Shown here piece after piece: positions 1 through 6,484 of a stretch of 17,687 nucleotides of DNA; the first letter of the stretch is position 1, and every line of letters starts with the position of its first letter. The stretch is from Streptosporangiaceae bacterium (GTDB lineage: Bacteria > Actinomycetota > Actinomycetes > Streptosporangiales > Streptosporangiaceae), in the NCBI GenBank assembly GCA_025934635.1, contig JAICWX010000183.1, positions 1-17,687 of the forward strand, in the 5' to 3' direction. Below the pieces are notes generated by a model. It searched no databases, had not been told where the DNA came from, and saw only the letters and a program-made list of their open reading frames with translations. A program made the position numbers and the translations under genes.

Positions 1-315
1 GACGGCCGTTGCCAGGTCCCCGCGCACGAGCTCCGCATTCCAGTCGACCCGGTCCAGGGTGCTCGACACGACGTACTTCTTAGCCGCGTCGATCGTCCGG
101 CCGAACGGTTCCGTCCAGCCGGGCATCGCTCCGGCCGACGTCGGCTGCCGCCACGCTGCCTCCATCATCTCGTAGGTCACCCGGCCGAACAGCAGGGCAT
201 CGGCCCGGGCGAGGTTCTCGGCCGCGTGACGATGCAGGTCCTCGTCCGGGACGATCGCGCGATGATCGCAGCACCCGTCCAGTGTGACGTTGATGGAATA
301 CCTCAGGGGTCGCAT
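1..315 (-). CDS. Dihydrofolate reductase-fold (RibD C-terminal-like) protein, 3' part beyond window
   Basis: The reading frame opens at an ATG (complement of 313-315) and runs 105 codons to the window edge without a stop, so the C-terminal half is missing. The N-terminus (MRPLRYSINVTLDG), followed by ARADALLFGRVTYEMMEAAW and a KKYVVSSTL stretch, matches the DHFR/RibD C-terminal-domain family common in actinobacteria: first beta strand, the L(L/M)FGRxTYE helix that in the family carries cofactor contacts, then the (K)YVxSxTL strand. Members are presumed NAD(P)H-dependent reductases, and most have no known substrate. The start lies 13 nt inside the preceding methyltransferase gene, so the two are probably co-transcribed and translationally coupled. 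The family call is secure; the substrate is unknown. Confidence 0.88.
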   Translation of the reverse strand, partial: MRPLRYSINVTLDGCCDHRAIVPDEDLHRHAAENLARADALLFGRVTYEMMEAAWRQPTSAGAMPGWTEPFGRTIDAAKKYVVSSTLDRVDWNAELVRGDLATAV

Positions 316-1028
316 GGCGCCAGCGTACCGACCGGGCTGCCGGCCGGGCTGGCGGCGAGGACGCAGGCCACGGGCGGGCTGAGGGGGAGGATCTCGGTGC
401 GCAGCTGCGTGAAGCCGGCGCTCCGCAGCAGGTTCTCGACCTCGGCGGCGGCGCTGCGGGCCGTGCCCGCCGTGGCCCCGGGGCAGCGGGGCTGGGACGT
501 GATGGCGATGCGGCCGCCGGGTGCGAGCCGCCGGCGGAGCTCGGTGAGCCGTTCGGCCGGCGCCGGCCAGAAGCCGAGGGAGTTGACGGCGAGGATGGCG
601 TCGAACGGACCGTCGAGCACGGCCGGAAGCTGATCGGCCGGCGCGCTGACCAGGGTGACCCGGCCGGCCCGGATGGCGGCCGCGTTACGCCGGGACGCCT
701 GCCGGAGCATCACGCCGGAATGGTCCGCGCCGTACACGTGACCCGCGCCCGCCCGGACCAGTTCGGCGACCGCGACGCCGGGACCGAAACCGATCTCGAG
801 GACGCGGTCGGCCCGCTGCACGCCGAGCAGCGAGACCACCCAGCGGTTGCGCTGCCGGTTGGACGGGCGATGGGCGAACACCCAGCCGGTCACGCTCCCG
901 GCCGCCCCCCGGGGGTGATGGCCCTGGCCGATGGCGTCGCGGTCCAGGGCGCGCACGGCGGCTATCCCGCCCCGCCCGATGGCGTATTCGACAGCGGCGG
1001 TCGCCGCCCGCCGCACCGCCCGTGACAT
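303..1028 (-). CDS. Class I SAM-dependent methyltransferase
   Basis: A protein of about 241 aa with a Rossmann methyltransferase core. Motif I reads VLEIGFGPGVAVAEL (SAM-binding glycine loop, about residues 78-92), followed by the acidic VYGADHSGVML strand, a FDAILAVNSLGFW motif IV and the LAPGGRIAITSQ strand. The layout fits the generic Methyltransf_11/25 group, so the substrate (small molecule, lipid or antibiotic) cannot be told. I place the start at the ATG complementary to 1026-1028, preceded by a weak GGA. An in-frame ATG at 1052 would add eight residues and lies almost on the predicted transcription start, so a leaderless longer form is possible. The 3' end overlaps the DHFR-fold gene, and a divergent MerR regulator lies upstream. 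Confidence 0.88.
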   Translation of the reverse strand: MSRAVRRAATAAVEYAIGRGGIAAVRALDRDAIGQGHHPRGAAGSVTGWVFAHRPSNRQRNRWVVSLLGVQRADRVLEIGFGPGVAVAELVRAGAGHVYGADHSGVMLRQASRRNAAAIRAGRVTLVSAPADQLPAVLDGPFDAILAVNSLGFWPAPAERLTELRRRLAPGGRIAITSQPRCPGATAGTARSAAAEVENLLRSAGFTQLRTEILPLSPPVACVLAASPAGSPVGTLAPCDP

Positions 1029-1059
1029 GCTTCCGTCATGGTGAGTTCCCATGGCCGGC

Positions 1060-1090
1060 AGTCAACGCCTTCAAGCGTGCTTGAAGTCAA
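1060..1090 (-). promoter_or_regulatory. MerR-type promoter/operator for the methyltransferase operon
   Basis: On the minus strand a -35 hexamer TTGACT (1090-1085) is followed by a 19-bp spacer and a weak -10, TTGACT (1065-1060). The spacer is nearly filled by a perfect palindrome at 1069-1086, CTTCAAG-CGTG-CTTGAAG (7-bp arms). An over-long 19-bp spacer with the palindrome between -35 and -10 is the hallmark of promoters that MerR proteins activate by DNA distortion. The predicted start is near 1053, just before the methyltransferase gene. The adjacent MerR gene reads the other way, so one site could serve both genes. Confidence 0.72.
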
Positions 1091-1532
1091 CCCGCCCGGC
1101 GGCCTGCTCACCATCGGCGAACTGGCCCGCCGCACGGGCGTCAGCGCCTCGGCCCTGCGCTACTACGAGGAACTGGGCCTGCTCCCGCCGCCGGCCCGGG
1201 TCTCGGGCCAGCGCCGCTACCCCGAGTCGGCGGCCCGGCTCGTCGCCGCCATCCTGCTCTACAGCGACGCGGGTTTCACCCTGGCCGAGCAGAAGGCCCT
1301 CCTGGCCTCGCGCGGCAGCGCGTCCGGTGAATGGGGTCGGCTGGCCCGGCGCAAGCTCGCGGAACTAGACGAGCAGATCGCCACCGCGCAGGCCGCCCGC
1401 GACGCCATCAGCCACGGGCTGCGCTGCCCCCACGAGGACATCACGCACTGCCCCAACTTCAACGCCGGCATCACCGCCCGGCTGGCCGGCCAGCCCTTGT
1501 CACGATCCCACCCGCAGCTGCACGTCAGCTGA
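1077..1532 (+). CDS. MerR-family transcriptional regulator with C-terminal Cys pair
   Basis: The N-terminal winged helix is typical of MerR: LLTIGELARRTGVSASALRY, then YEELGLL and the wing QRRYPES. A dimerisation helix (KLAELDEQIATAQAARDAI) follows, and then a C-terminal CPHEDITHCPNF segment whose two cysteines lie eight residues apart. Such cysteines could bind a metal or respond to thiol or redox stress, but the effector is not visible. The frame is open from an ATG at 1038. I prefer the GTG at 1077 because the HTH begins only nine residues later and the operator palindrome at 1069-1086 covers the extra codons; 1038 remains possible. The stop overlaps the convergent SnoaL-like gene by 8 nt. 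It probably controls the divergent methyltransferase/DHFR-fold operon. Confidence 0.88.
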   Translation: MLEVNPPGGLLTIGELARRTGVSASALRYYEELGLLPPPARVSGQRRYPESAARLVAAILLYSDAGFTLAEQKALLASRGSASGEWGRLARRKLAELDEQIATAQAARDAISHGLRCPHEDITHCPNFNAGITARLAGQPLSRSHPQLHVS

Positions 1533-1944
1533 GCTGCCCCAGCAGGGTGGCCATGTCCGAGCAGATCCATTCCTCGGCGATGAGCCCGCCGGCGACCCGG
1601 TAGAACTCGTGGCTGACGTACTCGACGGTGCGGCCGGTCGGGCCGATGCCCAGGAACTCGCCGGAGTGGGTGCCGCGGAACCGCAGCCGGACGGCGACCT
1701 TGTCCTGCGCGGCGAAGATGTCCTCGATGTGCGCCTGGAGGTCGGGGAAGGCGTGCTTCATCAGCTCGAAGCCCTGCCGCCACACCTCGCGGCCGTGCTG
1801 AGGCCCGGGCAGCTCGGCCAGGTTGATGATGAAGTCCGGGGCCATGCGGGCCAGGCACTCGTCGGCGTCGCCGGCGTTGAACGCCTCGAATCCGGCCCGT
1901 ACCAGCTCGACGTTCGCGGCGGGCGAGGTGGTTTGCGAGGTCAT
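1525..1944 (-). CDS. SnoaL-like / NTF2-fold (ester cyclase-type) protein
   Basis: A 139-residue cystatin-like alpha+beta barrel protein. It starts with a helix of the form VELVRAGFEAFNAGDADECL, then MAPDFIINLAELPGPQHGRE, FPDLQAHIEDIFAAQDKVAV, a GTHSGEFLGIGPTGRTVEY stretch and the closing strand GLIAEEW. This order is characteristic of SnoaL-type polyketide-cyclase homologues, most of which have unknown small-molecule substrates. The ATG at 1944 is chosen because GGGAG sits 6-7 nt upstream; an upstream in-frame ATG at 1983 lacks a comparable site and lies in the divergent promoter. It is transcribed away from a MarR gene and is its likely target. Its 3' end overlaps the MerR gene tail by 8 nt. 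Confidence 0.85.
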   Translation of the reverse strand: MTSQTTSPAANVELVRAGFEAFNAGDADECLARMAPDFIINLAELPGPQHGREVWRQGFELMKHAFPDLQAHIEDIFAAQDKVAVRLRFRGTHSGEFLGIGPTGRTVEYVSHEFYRVAGGLIAEEWICSDMATLLGQLS

Positions 1945-2002
1945 CGTCGTCTCCCGCTCCGATGGAAAGTGCATAGCATTCATTATGTATTAGTGTAACT
2001 AT
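1945..2002. promoter_or_regulatory. AT-rich divergent promoter region between SnoaL-like and MarR genes
   Basis: This 58-bp gap is strikingly AT-rich for the window. It holds a short inverted repeat TAGT-GTA-ACTA (1991-2001) and CATA/TATG half-sites (1972-1987). TAGTGT at 1991-1996 fits a -10 element placed about 6 bp before the MarR ATG, which suggests a leaderless MarR transcript. MarR proteins usually bind inverted repeats in such divergent gaps and repress both genes. The exact operator cannot be fixed by eye. Confidence 0.5.
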
Positions 2003-2488
2003 ATGGGCCTTGACCGATGGGAGGCAGCTCTCGACCGGATCCTTGAGCTGACAGTGCTGCTCAACCGGGATATGACGGACGGCCTCGCCCGCGAGGGCCT
2101 AACCGAGTCGCGGGCGCATCTCCTCTGGCAGCTTCGGCAGCGCGGGCCGTGCACTCAGGCCACCCTGGCTTCTGACTTGCGCGTCACCCCCCGCGCCATC
2201 ACCGCCCTGGTCGACGGCCTGGCGGCCAGCGGGTTCGTGACCCGCGAACCGCATCCCGCTGACCGCCGCGCGACCCTGGTCACCTTCACCGAGCGGGGAC
2301 GCGCGACCGCCCAGGCCCTGCTCGACGGTCACGTCCGGCTCGCGCGGCAGCTGTTCGCCGACCTGCCCGACGACGCCTTCGACCGCTTCGACGCCGGCCT
2401 GCTCCACGTGCTCACCCAGCTCCGCGACCTCCTGGCCACCCAGGAGCCCTGGCCTGCCGGCGGATCGCCGTCCGGCCGGGTCACCTAA
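2003..2488 (+). CDS. MarR-family transcriptional regulator
   Basis: A protein of 161 aa with the MarR winged helix-turn-helix. The recognition region reads TQATLASDLRVTPRAITALVDGL, followed by the wing GFVTREPHPADRRATLVTFTERG, whose DRRA..V..T.xG pattern is the most diagnostic part of the family. Flanking helices (LTVLLNRDMTDGLAREG and LLHVLTQLRDLLA) form the dimer interface. MarR proteins usually bind as dimers and lose DNA affinity on binding phenolic or other small ligands; the ligand here is unknown. The ATG at 2003 has no Shine-Dalgarno but lies right after a plausible -10, consistent with leaderless expression. It is divergent from the SnoaL-like gene, its likely target. The last 20 residues are low-complexity. 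Confidence 0.92.
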   Translation: MGLDRWEAALDRILELTVLLNRDMTDGLAREGLTESRAHLLWQLRQRGPCTQATLASDLRVTPRAITALVDGLAASGFVTREPHPADRRATLVTFTERGRATAQALLDGHVRLARQLFADLPDDAFDRFDAGLLHVLTQLRDLLATQEPWPAGGSPSGRVT

Positions 2489-2618
2489 GCCGGCCCGGTG
2501 GCCGCGAAGCCGTCACTATGGTCGACGGCGCCCGGGCCTGGCGGGTCGAGCCGTCCCCGCCCGGCGGCTACCACGTCGAGGCGATCGCCCCCGCAGGCTC
2601 TGACCGCCGTACCGGACT

Positions 2619-3411
2619 CTAAGCCTCGCGGTACTTGGAGAAGTCGGGCTGGCGCTTCTCGTTGAACGCCCGGATGCCCTCTTCGGCCTCCGGTGTCGAG
2701 CCGAGCAGCTTGAGGGTGGTGTAGGCCATCGAGCCGATGGCCATGAAGTGCTCGGTGTCGGTGTTGAGCGACTGCTTGAGCACCTTCAGCGCGGTCGGCG
2801 AGAACTGCATCATCTGGTCCGCCCAGGCGCTCACCTCGGCCCGCAGGTCGGCCGCCGGGACGACCTTGTTCACCAGGCCCCAGTCCAGGGCCTCGGCCGC
2901 GGTCAGCCGGCGGAGCATGAACACAGCTCGCGGGTCCGCTTCTCGCCGATCACTCGGGCCAGGTAGCCGGAGCCCATCCCCGCGTCGAAGGAGCCGACGC
3001 GCGGGCCGTTCTGGCCGAACTGGGCGGTGTCCGCGGCGATCGTCAGGTCACACAGGACGTGCAGCACGTGACCGCCCCCGATGGCCAGGCCGTTGACGGC
3101 GGCGATCACCGGCTTGGGGTGTCGCGGATGACGCGGTGCAGCGCGTCCACCTCGAACAGCCCGCTCTGCGACGGGCCGTAGTCGCCGGTCTCCATCCGCT
3201 GCTTCTGGTCGCCGCCCGCGCAGAACGCCTTGTCCCCGGCCCCGGTGAGCGCGACGACACCGACCTCGTCGCTGGCCCAGGCCCGCTTGAACGCCATGAC
3301 CAGCTCGTCGACCGTGCGGGCGCGGAAGGCGTTATAGCGCTCGGGGCGGTTGATGGTGATCCACGCCAGGCCCTCGTCGACCTCGTACGTCACGTCAGTG
3401 AACTCTTCCAT
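2619..3411 (-). pseudogene. BadI-like 2-ketocyclohexanecarboxyl-CoA hydrolase (crotonase fold), two frameshifts
   Basis: Three consecutive frames together rebuild one full-length crotonase of about 264 aa. They read MEEFTDVTYEVDEG...AFCAGGDQ...LHRVIRDTP, then [22 protein letters not shown]...[20 protein letters not shown], then [21 protein letters not shown]...EKRQPDFSKY. The GGDQ motif, the VGSFDxGxGSxYLAR block and the (E)KRxPxFxKY tail match BadI (anaerobic cyclohexanecarboxylate/benzoate ring cleavage) and, less closely, MenB. Each junction is explained by loss of one base from a short run: a C at complement 3116-3119 (ACCCC before AAG, where DTPK is expected), and a G near complement 2922 (a TGG Trp codon reduced to TG). 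The gene as read is broken. It may be a true pseudogene or two homopolymer sequencing errors. ATG at 3411. Confidence 0.82.
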
Positions 3412-3469
3412 CGCCCTCAGTTCCCTCAGCAGCGGCAGCGGACACAGCGAGCTATCCGCGTCTCTTCAT

Positions 3470-3512
3470 ATGGACTGACCATTAACATATTTTACGCTCA
3501 CCAGGATCTCAA
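3470..3512 (-). promoter_or_regulatory. Promoter with overlapping inverted-repeat operator for the BadI-like gene
   Basis: On the minus strand TTGAGA (3512-3507) and TATGTT (3489-3484) are separated by exactly 17 bp, a good housekeeping-type promoter. The inverted repeat ATGGACTGACCAT (3470-3482, five of six pairs matching) begins directly after the -10, covering the expected start site, where a TetR- or GntR-type repressor would act. No cognate regulator is adjacent. Confidence 0.55.
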
Positions 3513-3533
3513 TCGGCGTCGAGTCGGGAACCG

Positions 3534-4064
3534 TTACAGCGGGTTCGCCTTGGCCGACTCGATGGCGGCCTGGTCGCAGCGCAAGATGGTGGCGACGAGC
3601 CGCCCGGTCTGGGCCTCGAGCTCGTCGTGCGGGACGACCCGGTTGACCATGTTCGCGGCGTACGCCCGCTGCGCGGAGACCGGCTCGCCGGTGAGCAGCA
3701 GCTCCAGCGCGAAGCCCGTCCCGCACGCGTTGACCAGCCGGACGATCCCGCCGTCGGCCGGATGCATGCCGCGCCGGACCTCGAACGTGCCGAACTGAGC
3801 CCGGTCGGAGGCGATCCGCTCGCGGCCGACCATCGGGCCGGTCCGCTGCCACTCCGGCGCGTGCGTCTTCAGGTCGGCCCCGGCCGTGAAGGCGTCGCCG
3901 GTGCCCGTCAGGACCGCGACGCGCAGGTTTACGTCGTCGCGGAAGTCAGCCCAGATCTCGCAGAGGAGCTCATGGGTCTCGACGTCGATGGCGTTCTTGA
4001 CCTCGGGCCGATTCAGCGTGACGTACGCGACCTCGCCGCGCTTTTCGTAACGGGCCTTGGGCAT
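3534..4064 (-). pseudogene. Enoyl-CoA hydratase/isomerase-family gene with internal and C-terminal deletions
   Basis: The 176-residue product begins as a normal crotonase: YVTLNRPEVKNAID, then VLTGTGDAFTAGADLKTH (first oxyanion-hole strand). It jumps after GRERIA directly to SDRAQFGTFEVRRG. Family members of about 260 aa carry some 50 residues here, including the second oxyanion-hole motif ([14 protein letters not shown]...LACDIRIA), which is entirely absent. The C-terminal helices are also missing, since the frame stops after ESAKANPL. The reading frame itself is intact, so the loss is an in-frame deletion plus truncation. An inactive product is inferred. The start has a GAAAGG Shine-Dalgarno 6 nt upstream and lies 10 nt after the stop of an acyl-CoA synthetase remnant. 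It could be annotated as a short CDS. Confidence 0.75.
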
Positions 4065-4074
4065 GGCAAGCCTT

Positions 4075-4185
4075 TCAGGAGCGTGGCGTGGCGGGACTGA
4101 GATCGGCGTGCCGCTGGCGCAGCGCCGCCTTGCGGACCTTCCCGCTCGAGGTCATCGGCAGCTCGTCAGTGAAGCGGGCGTGGCA
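4075..4185 (-). pseudogene. C-terminal remnant of an AMP-forming acyl-CoA synthetase
   Basis: On the minus strand the frame reads RFTDELPMTSSGKVRKAALR and ends at a TGA complementary to 4075-4077. LPMTSSGKVRK is the A10 motif of the ANL superfamily (the P-x-T-x-S-G-K-x-R-K block holding the catalytic lysine), always found at the extreme C-terminus. Upstream the homology stops: an AKVPR stretch typical of the preceding residues appears in a different frame near 4185-4200, and nothing resembling the adenylation domain follows. The large N-terminal part is therefore gone and the rest is frameshifted. It would have supplied acyl-CoA to the two downstream crotonases. Confidence 0.7.
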
Positions 4186-4282
4186 CCTTCGCCGACCAGT
4201 ACCGCACCTCCGGGCCCGGCACCGTCATCCGCGGCGAGCCGGGCTCCCGGTGAGCGCGACCGCATCGCCGGAACCAGCCGGG

Positions 4283-5668
4283 TCAGCGGCGAGGCGCCGG
4301 GATGATCGCGATGACTGAGGGCAGGTTGCCGACTGCGATCGCCTTGAGCACGTGGTTGGTGGCGGTCCGGATCGGGGTGACGGTGCCGGTTCGGCCCGGC
4401 CCGGAGCCGAGGATCACGTAAGCGGTCCGGCCGTCCGGGGTGATCGCGATTCTCGCCGGGCCGCCCGCGAGCCTGATCCTGGCCAGGGCGGTGTTGGTGG
4501 CGATCCGGATCGGGGTGACCGTGTCCGCACCGGCGTTGGCGACATAGGCGGTCCTGCTGTCCGGGGTGATCGCGATGTCGATCGTGGTGGGCCAGGCATG
4601 ACCGATGGGAATGGGCCGGAGGGCGGTGTTGGTGGCGGTCCGGATCGGGACCACCATGCCCTCCTGGTGCTGGCTTGAGCCCAGGTCCAGGACATAGATG
4701 GTCGTGCCGTCCGGCGTGATGGCCATGCTGAACGATCCAGCCGGCACCGTGATGGGAGCGAGGGCGGTGTTGGTGGCGATGCGGACCGGGGTCACCGTGC
4801 CCGGACCGTCGTTCAGCACGTAGGCGGTCCTGCCATCCCGAGTGATCACGATGGCCTGCGGATACCGTCCCACCCTGATCGGGGCGAGGGCGGTGTTGGT
4901 GGCGATCCGGATCGGGACCACCATGCCCGACTTGGTGTCGGCGACGTAGGCGGTCTTGCCGTCCGGGGTGATCGCGACGGCCCACGGATTGCCGCCCACC
5001 CTGATCGGGGCGAGAGCCGTGTTAGTGGCGGTCCGGATCGGTGTCACCGTGCCCGACTGGTAGTTGGTGACGTAGATGGTCGTGCCATCCGGGGTGATCG
5101 CGAAGGCCCGGGGGTCCTGCCCCACGGTGATCGGCTTGAGGGCGGTATTGGTGGCGGTCCGGATCGGGGTAACCCAGCCCGGGCCGCCGAGCAAGTTACC
5201 GCTGAGCACGTAAGCCGTCTTGCCGTCGGGCCGGAACACGATAGCGGATGCGATCTCCCCGTAGTCCTTCCCGATCCTGACCGGCTTGAGGGCGGTGCCG
5301 GTGGCGGTCAGGATCGGCGTCACCGTACCCGACTGGCCGGCCACATAGGCGGTGGCCGGGTGAGCCAGGCCCAGCCCGGGGTCATGGCCGCTGGAGCCCG
5401 GGGCCGCCTGGTGGATGGCGCTGAACGCACCCTGGCTGCCCAGGATCACCCCGGTGACCGCGGCCGCGGCGGCTAGCGGTGCCACCCAGCCCAGCCAGCG
5501 GTGCCGCAGAGTCAGGGAAAGTGCCAGCCGCGGTCGCCGGGCGGCATGACCGGCCGGTTCGCGACGGATGGCCGTGCTGAGCTGAGCCCGGGCGGCGGCG
5601 AGCCGCTGCCGATCGGGAGACGGCACCGCCGCGCACATCTGCTCGAGCTGCTCCATTTCGTCGATCAC
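4283..5668 (-). CDS. Membrane-anchored YVTN beta-propeller protein coupled to an ECF sigma factor
   Basis: A protein of 461 aa. Residues 1-40 (MIDEMEQLEQMCAAVPSPDR...LAAARAQL) resemble the short N-termini of actinobacterial anti-sigma-like proteins encoded next to ECF genes. A single membrane helix (WLGWVAPLAAAAAVTGVILG, about 58-77) follows. Residues from about 105 onward form eight repeats of 42-50 aa with the pattern TAYVxxxxSGTVTPIRTATNTALxPIxVG..P.AxAITPDG, the YncE/YVTN propeller family. The N-terminus is predicted cytoplasmic and the propeller outside the membrane. The ATG overlaps the sigma gene stop (ATGA), so they form one operon. Its role as an anti-sigma or sensor is inferred from position; no zinc-binding HxxxCxxC motif is present. 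The repeats are also visible as near-identical DNA repeats of about 126-150 bp. Confidence 0.85.
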   Translation of the reverse strand: MIDEMEQLEQMCAAVPSPDRQRLAAARAQLSTAIRREPAGHAARRPRLALSLTLRHRWLGWVAPLAAAAAVTGVILGSQGAFSAIHQAAPGSSGHDPGLGLAHPATAYVAGQSGTVTPILTATGTALKPVRIGKDYGEIASAIVFRPDGKTAYVLSGNLLGGPGWVTPIRTATNTALKPITVGQDPRAFAITPDGTTIYVTNYQSGTVTPIRTATNTALAPIRVGGNPWAVAITPDGKTAYVADTKSGMVVPIRIATNTALAPIRVGRYPQAIVITRDGRTAYVLNDGPGTVTPVRIATNTALAPITVPAGSFSMAITPDGTTIYVLDLGSSQHQEGMVVPIRTATNTALRPIPIGHAWPTTIDIAITPDSRTAYVANAGADTVTPIRIATNTALARIRLAGGPARIAITPDGRTAYVILGSGPGRTGTVTPIRTATNHVLKAIAVGNLPSVIAIIPAPRR

Positions 5669-6282
5669 GATGCATCCTCTCCGGGGCGGGTCGGATCCTG
5701 CCCGCCCAGTGCCTCACGGACCTTGCGCCGGGCGCGGACCAGGCGCGACGACACCGTCCCCACCGGCACCTCGAGCGCCAGCGCGGCCTCCTCGTAGCCG
5801 AGCCCGCTGGCGACCAGCAGCAGCACGTCGCGCTGGCCCCGGGACAGCTGGGCCAGCGCGGCCGCCAGCTCCCGGCGGGCACCCTGCGCCGCGATCCGGT
5901 CGATGACCTGGTCGGTGACGGGCTCGGCGGCGGGATCGACCCCGGTCCGGGCGATAGCCCGGAAGAACCGCACCTCCTGTCGCCGGTGCCGCCCGACGAG
6001 CCGGGTAGCGATGCCGTACAGCCATGGCCGCGCGTCGCCATGTGTCAGGTCGTAATGACCCCGCCTGCGGAAAGCGGCCAGGAAGGTCTCCGCGACCAGG
6101 TCGTCCGCGGCATCGGGGCCCAGCCGCCGGGCGATATACCGGCCGATCGCGGGCGCATGCCGGTCGAAGAGCACCCCGAAACACTCCGGCGCGTGCAGCG
6201 ACCGCGCGATGAGCGCCGCATCGTCGCCGTCATCCAGGCCAGCATCAGCAGGGCCGGCTGCCTGCCGCCCCGTGTTTGTCAT
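5665..6282 (-). CDS. RNA polymerase sigma factor, ECF subfamily
   Basis: A protein of 205 aa with both ECF domains. Sigma2 is at about residues 35-100: FDRHAPAIGRYIARRLG, then the core-binding DAADDLVAETFLAAFRRR and PWLYGIATRLVGRHRR. Sigma4 is at about 139-193: LAQLSRGQRDVLLLVASGL, then the HTH YEEAALALEVPVGTVSSRL and RARRKVREAL. The ATG at 6282 is chosen because AAGGGG lies 6 nt upstream; an in-frame ATG at 6312 has no such site. The gene overlaps the following propeller gene by 4 nt. The pair follows the usual ECF/anti-sigma gene order, so the partner probably controls this sigma. The target promoters are not identifiable here. Confidence 0.93.
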   Translation of the reverse strand: MTNTGRQAAGPADAGLDDGDDAALIARSLHAPECFGVLFDRHAPAIGRYIARRLGPDAADDLVAETFLAAFRRRGHYDLTHGDARPWLYGIATRLVGRHRRQEVRFFRAIARTGVDPAAEPVTDQVIDRIAAQGARRELAAALAQLSRGQRDVLLLVASGLGYEEAALALEVPVGTVSSRLVRARRKVREALGGQDPTRPGEDAS

Positions 6283-6484
6283 ATCGGCCCCTTGAATCTG
6301 TATTCGGTCCATCCTCTATCACCCGCTGAAGCCAGGCTTGCTCCATCCGGCGACACTGGTGCGCGTGACTGATGACCCAGCTATGACCATGTGCGGGCCG
6401 GCTGAGCTCAGGGCCTTTAGTGGAAGCGTCTGCTCCAGACCCTGGCAGCTGTTATCCGCTGACTGCACGGTCTGGAGGCGCGCT

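Noticed and set aside
2518..2622. A 34-codon plus-strand ORF between MarR and the BadI-like gene
   Set aside because: No ribosome-binding site or homology is visible, and its end overlaps the BadI-like stop codon.
4152..4985. A second long minus-strand frame within the propeller gene, rich in HRDHPG repeats
   Set aside because: Its repeats follow the DNA repeats of the propeller in another frame; it has no start context or known family.
4322..5350. Regularly spaced repeats that could suggest a CRISPR or other array
   Set aside because: They are in-frame repeats of about 126-150 bp encoding propeller blades, with no short direct repeats and unique spacers.
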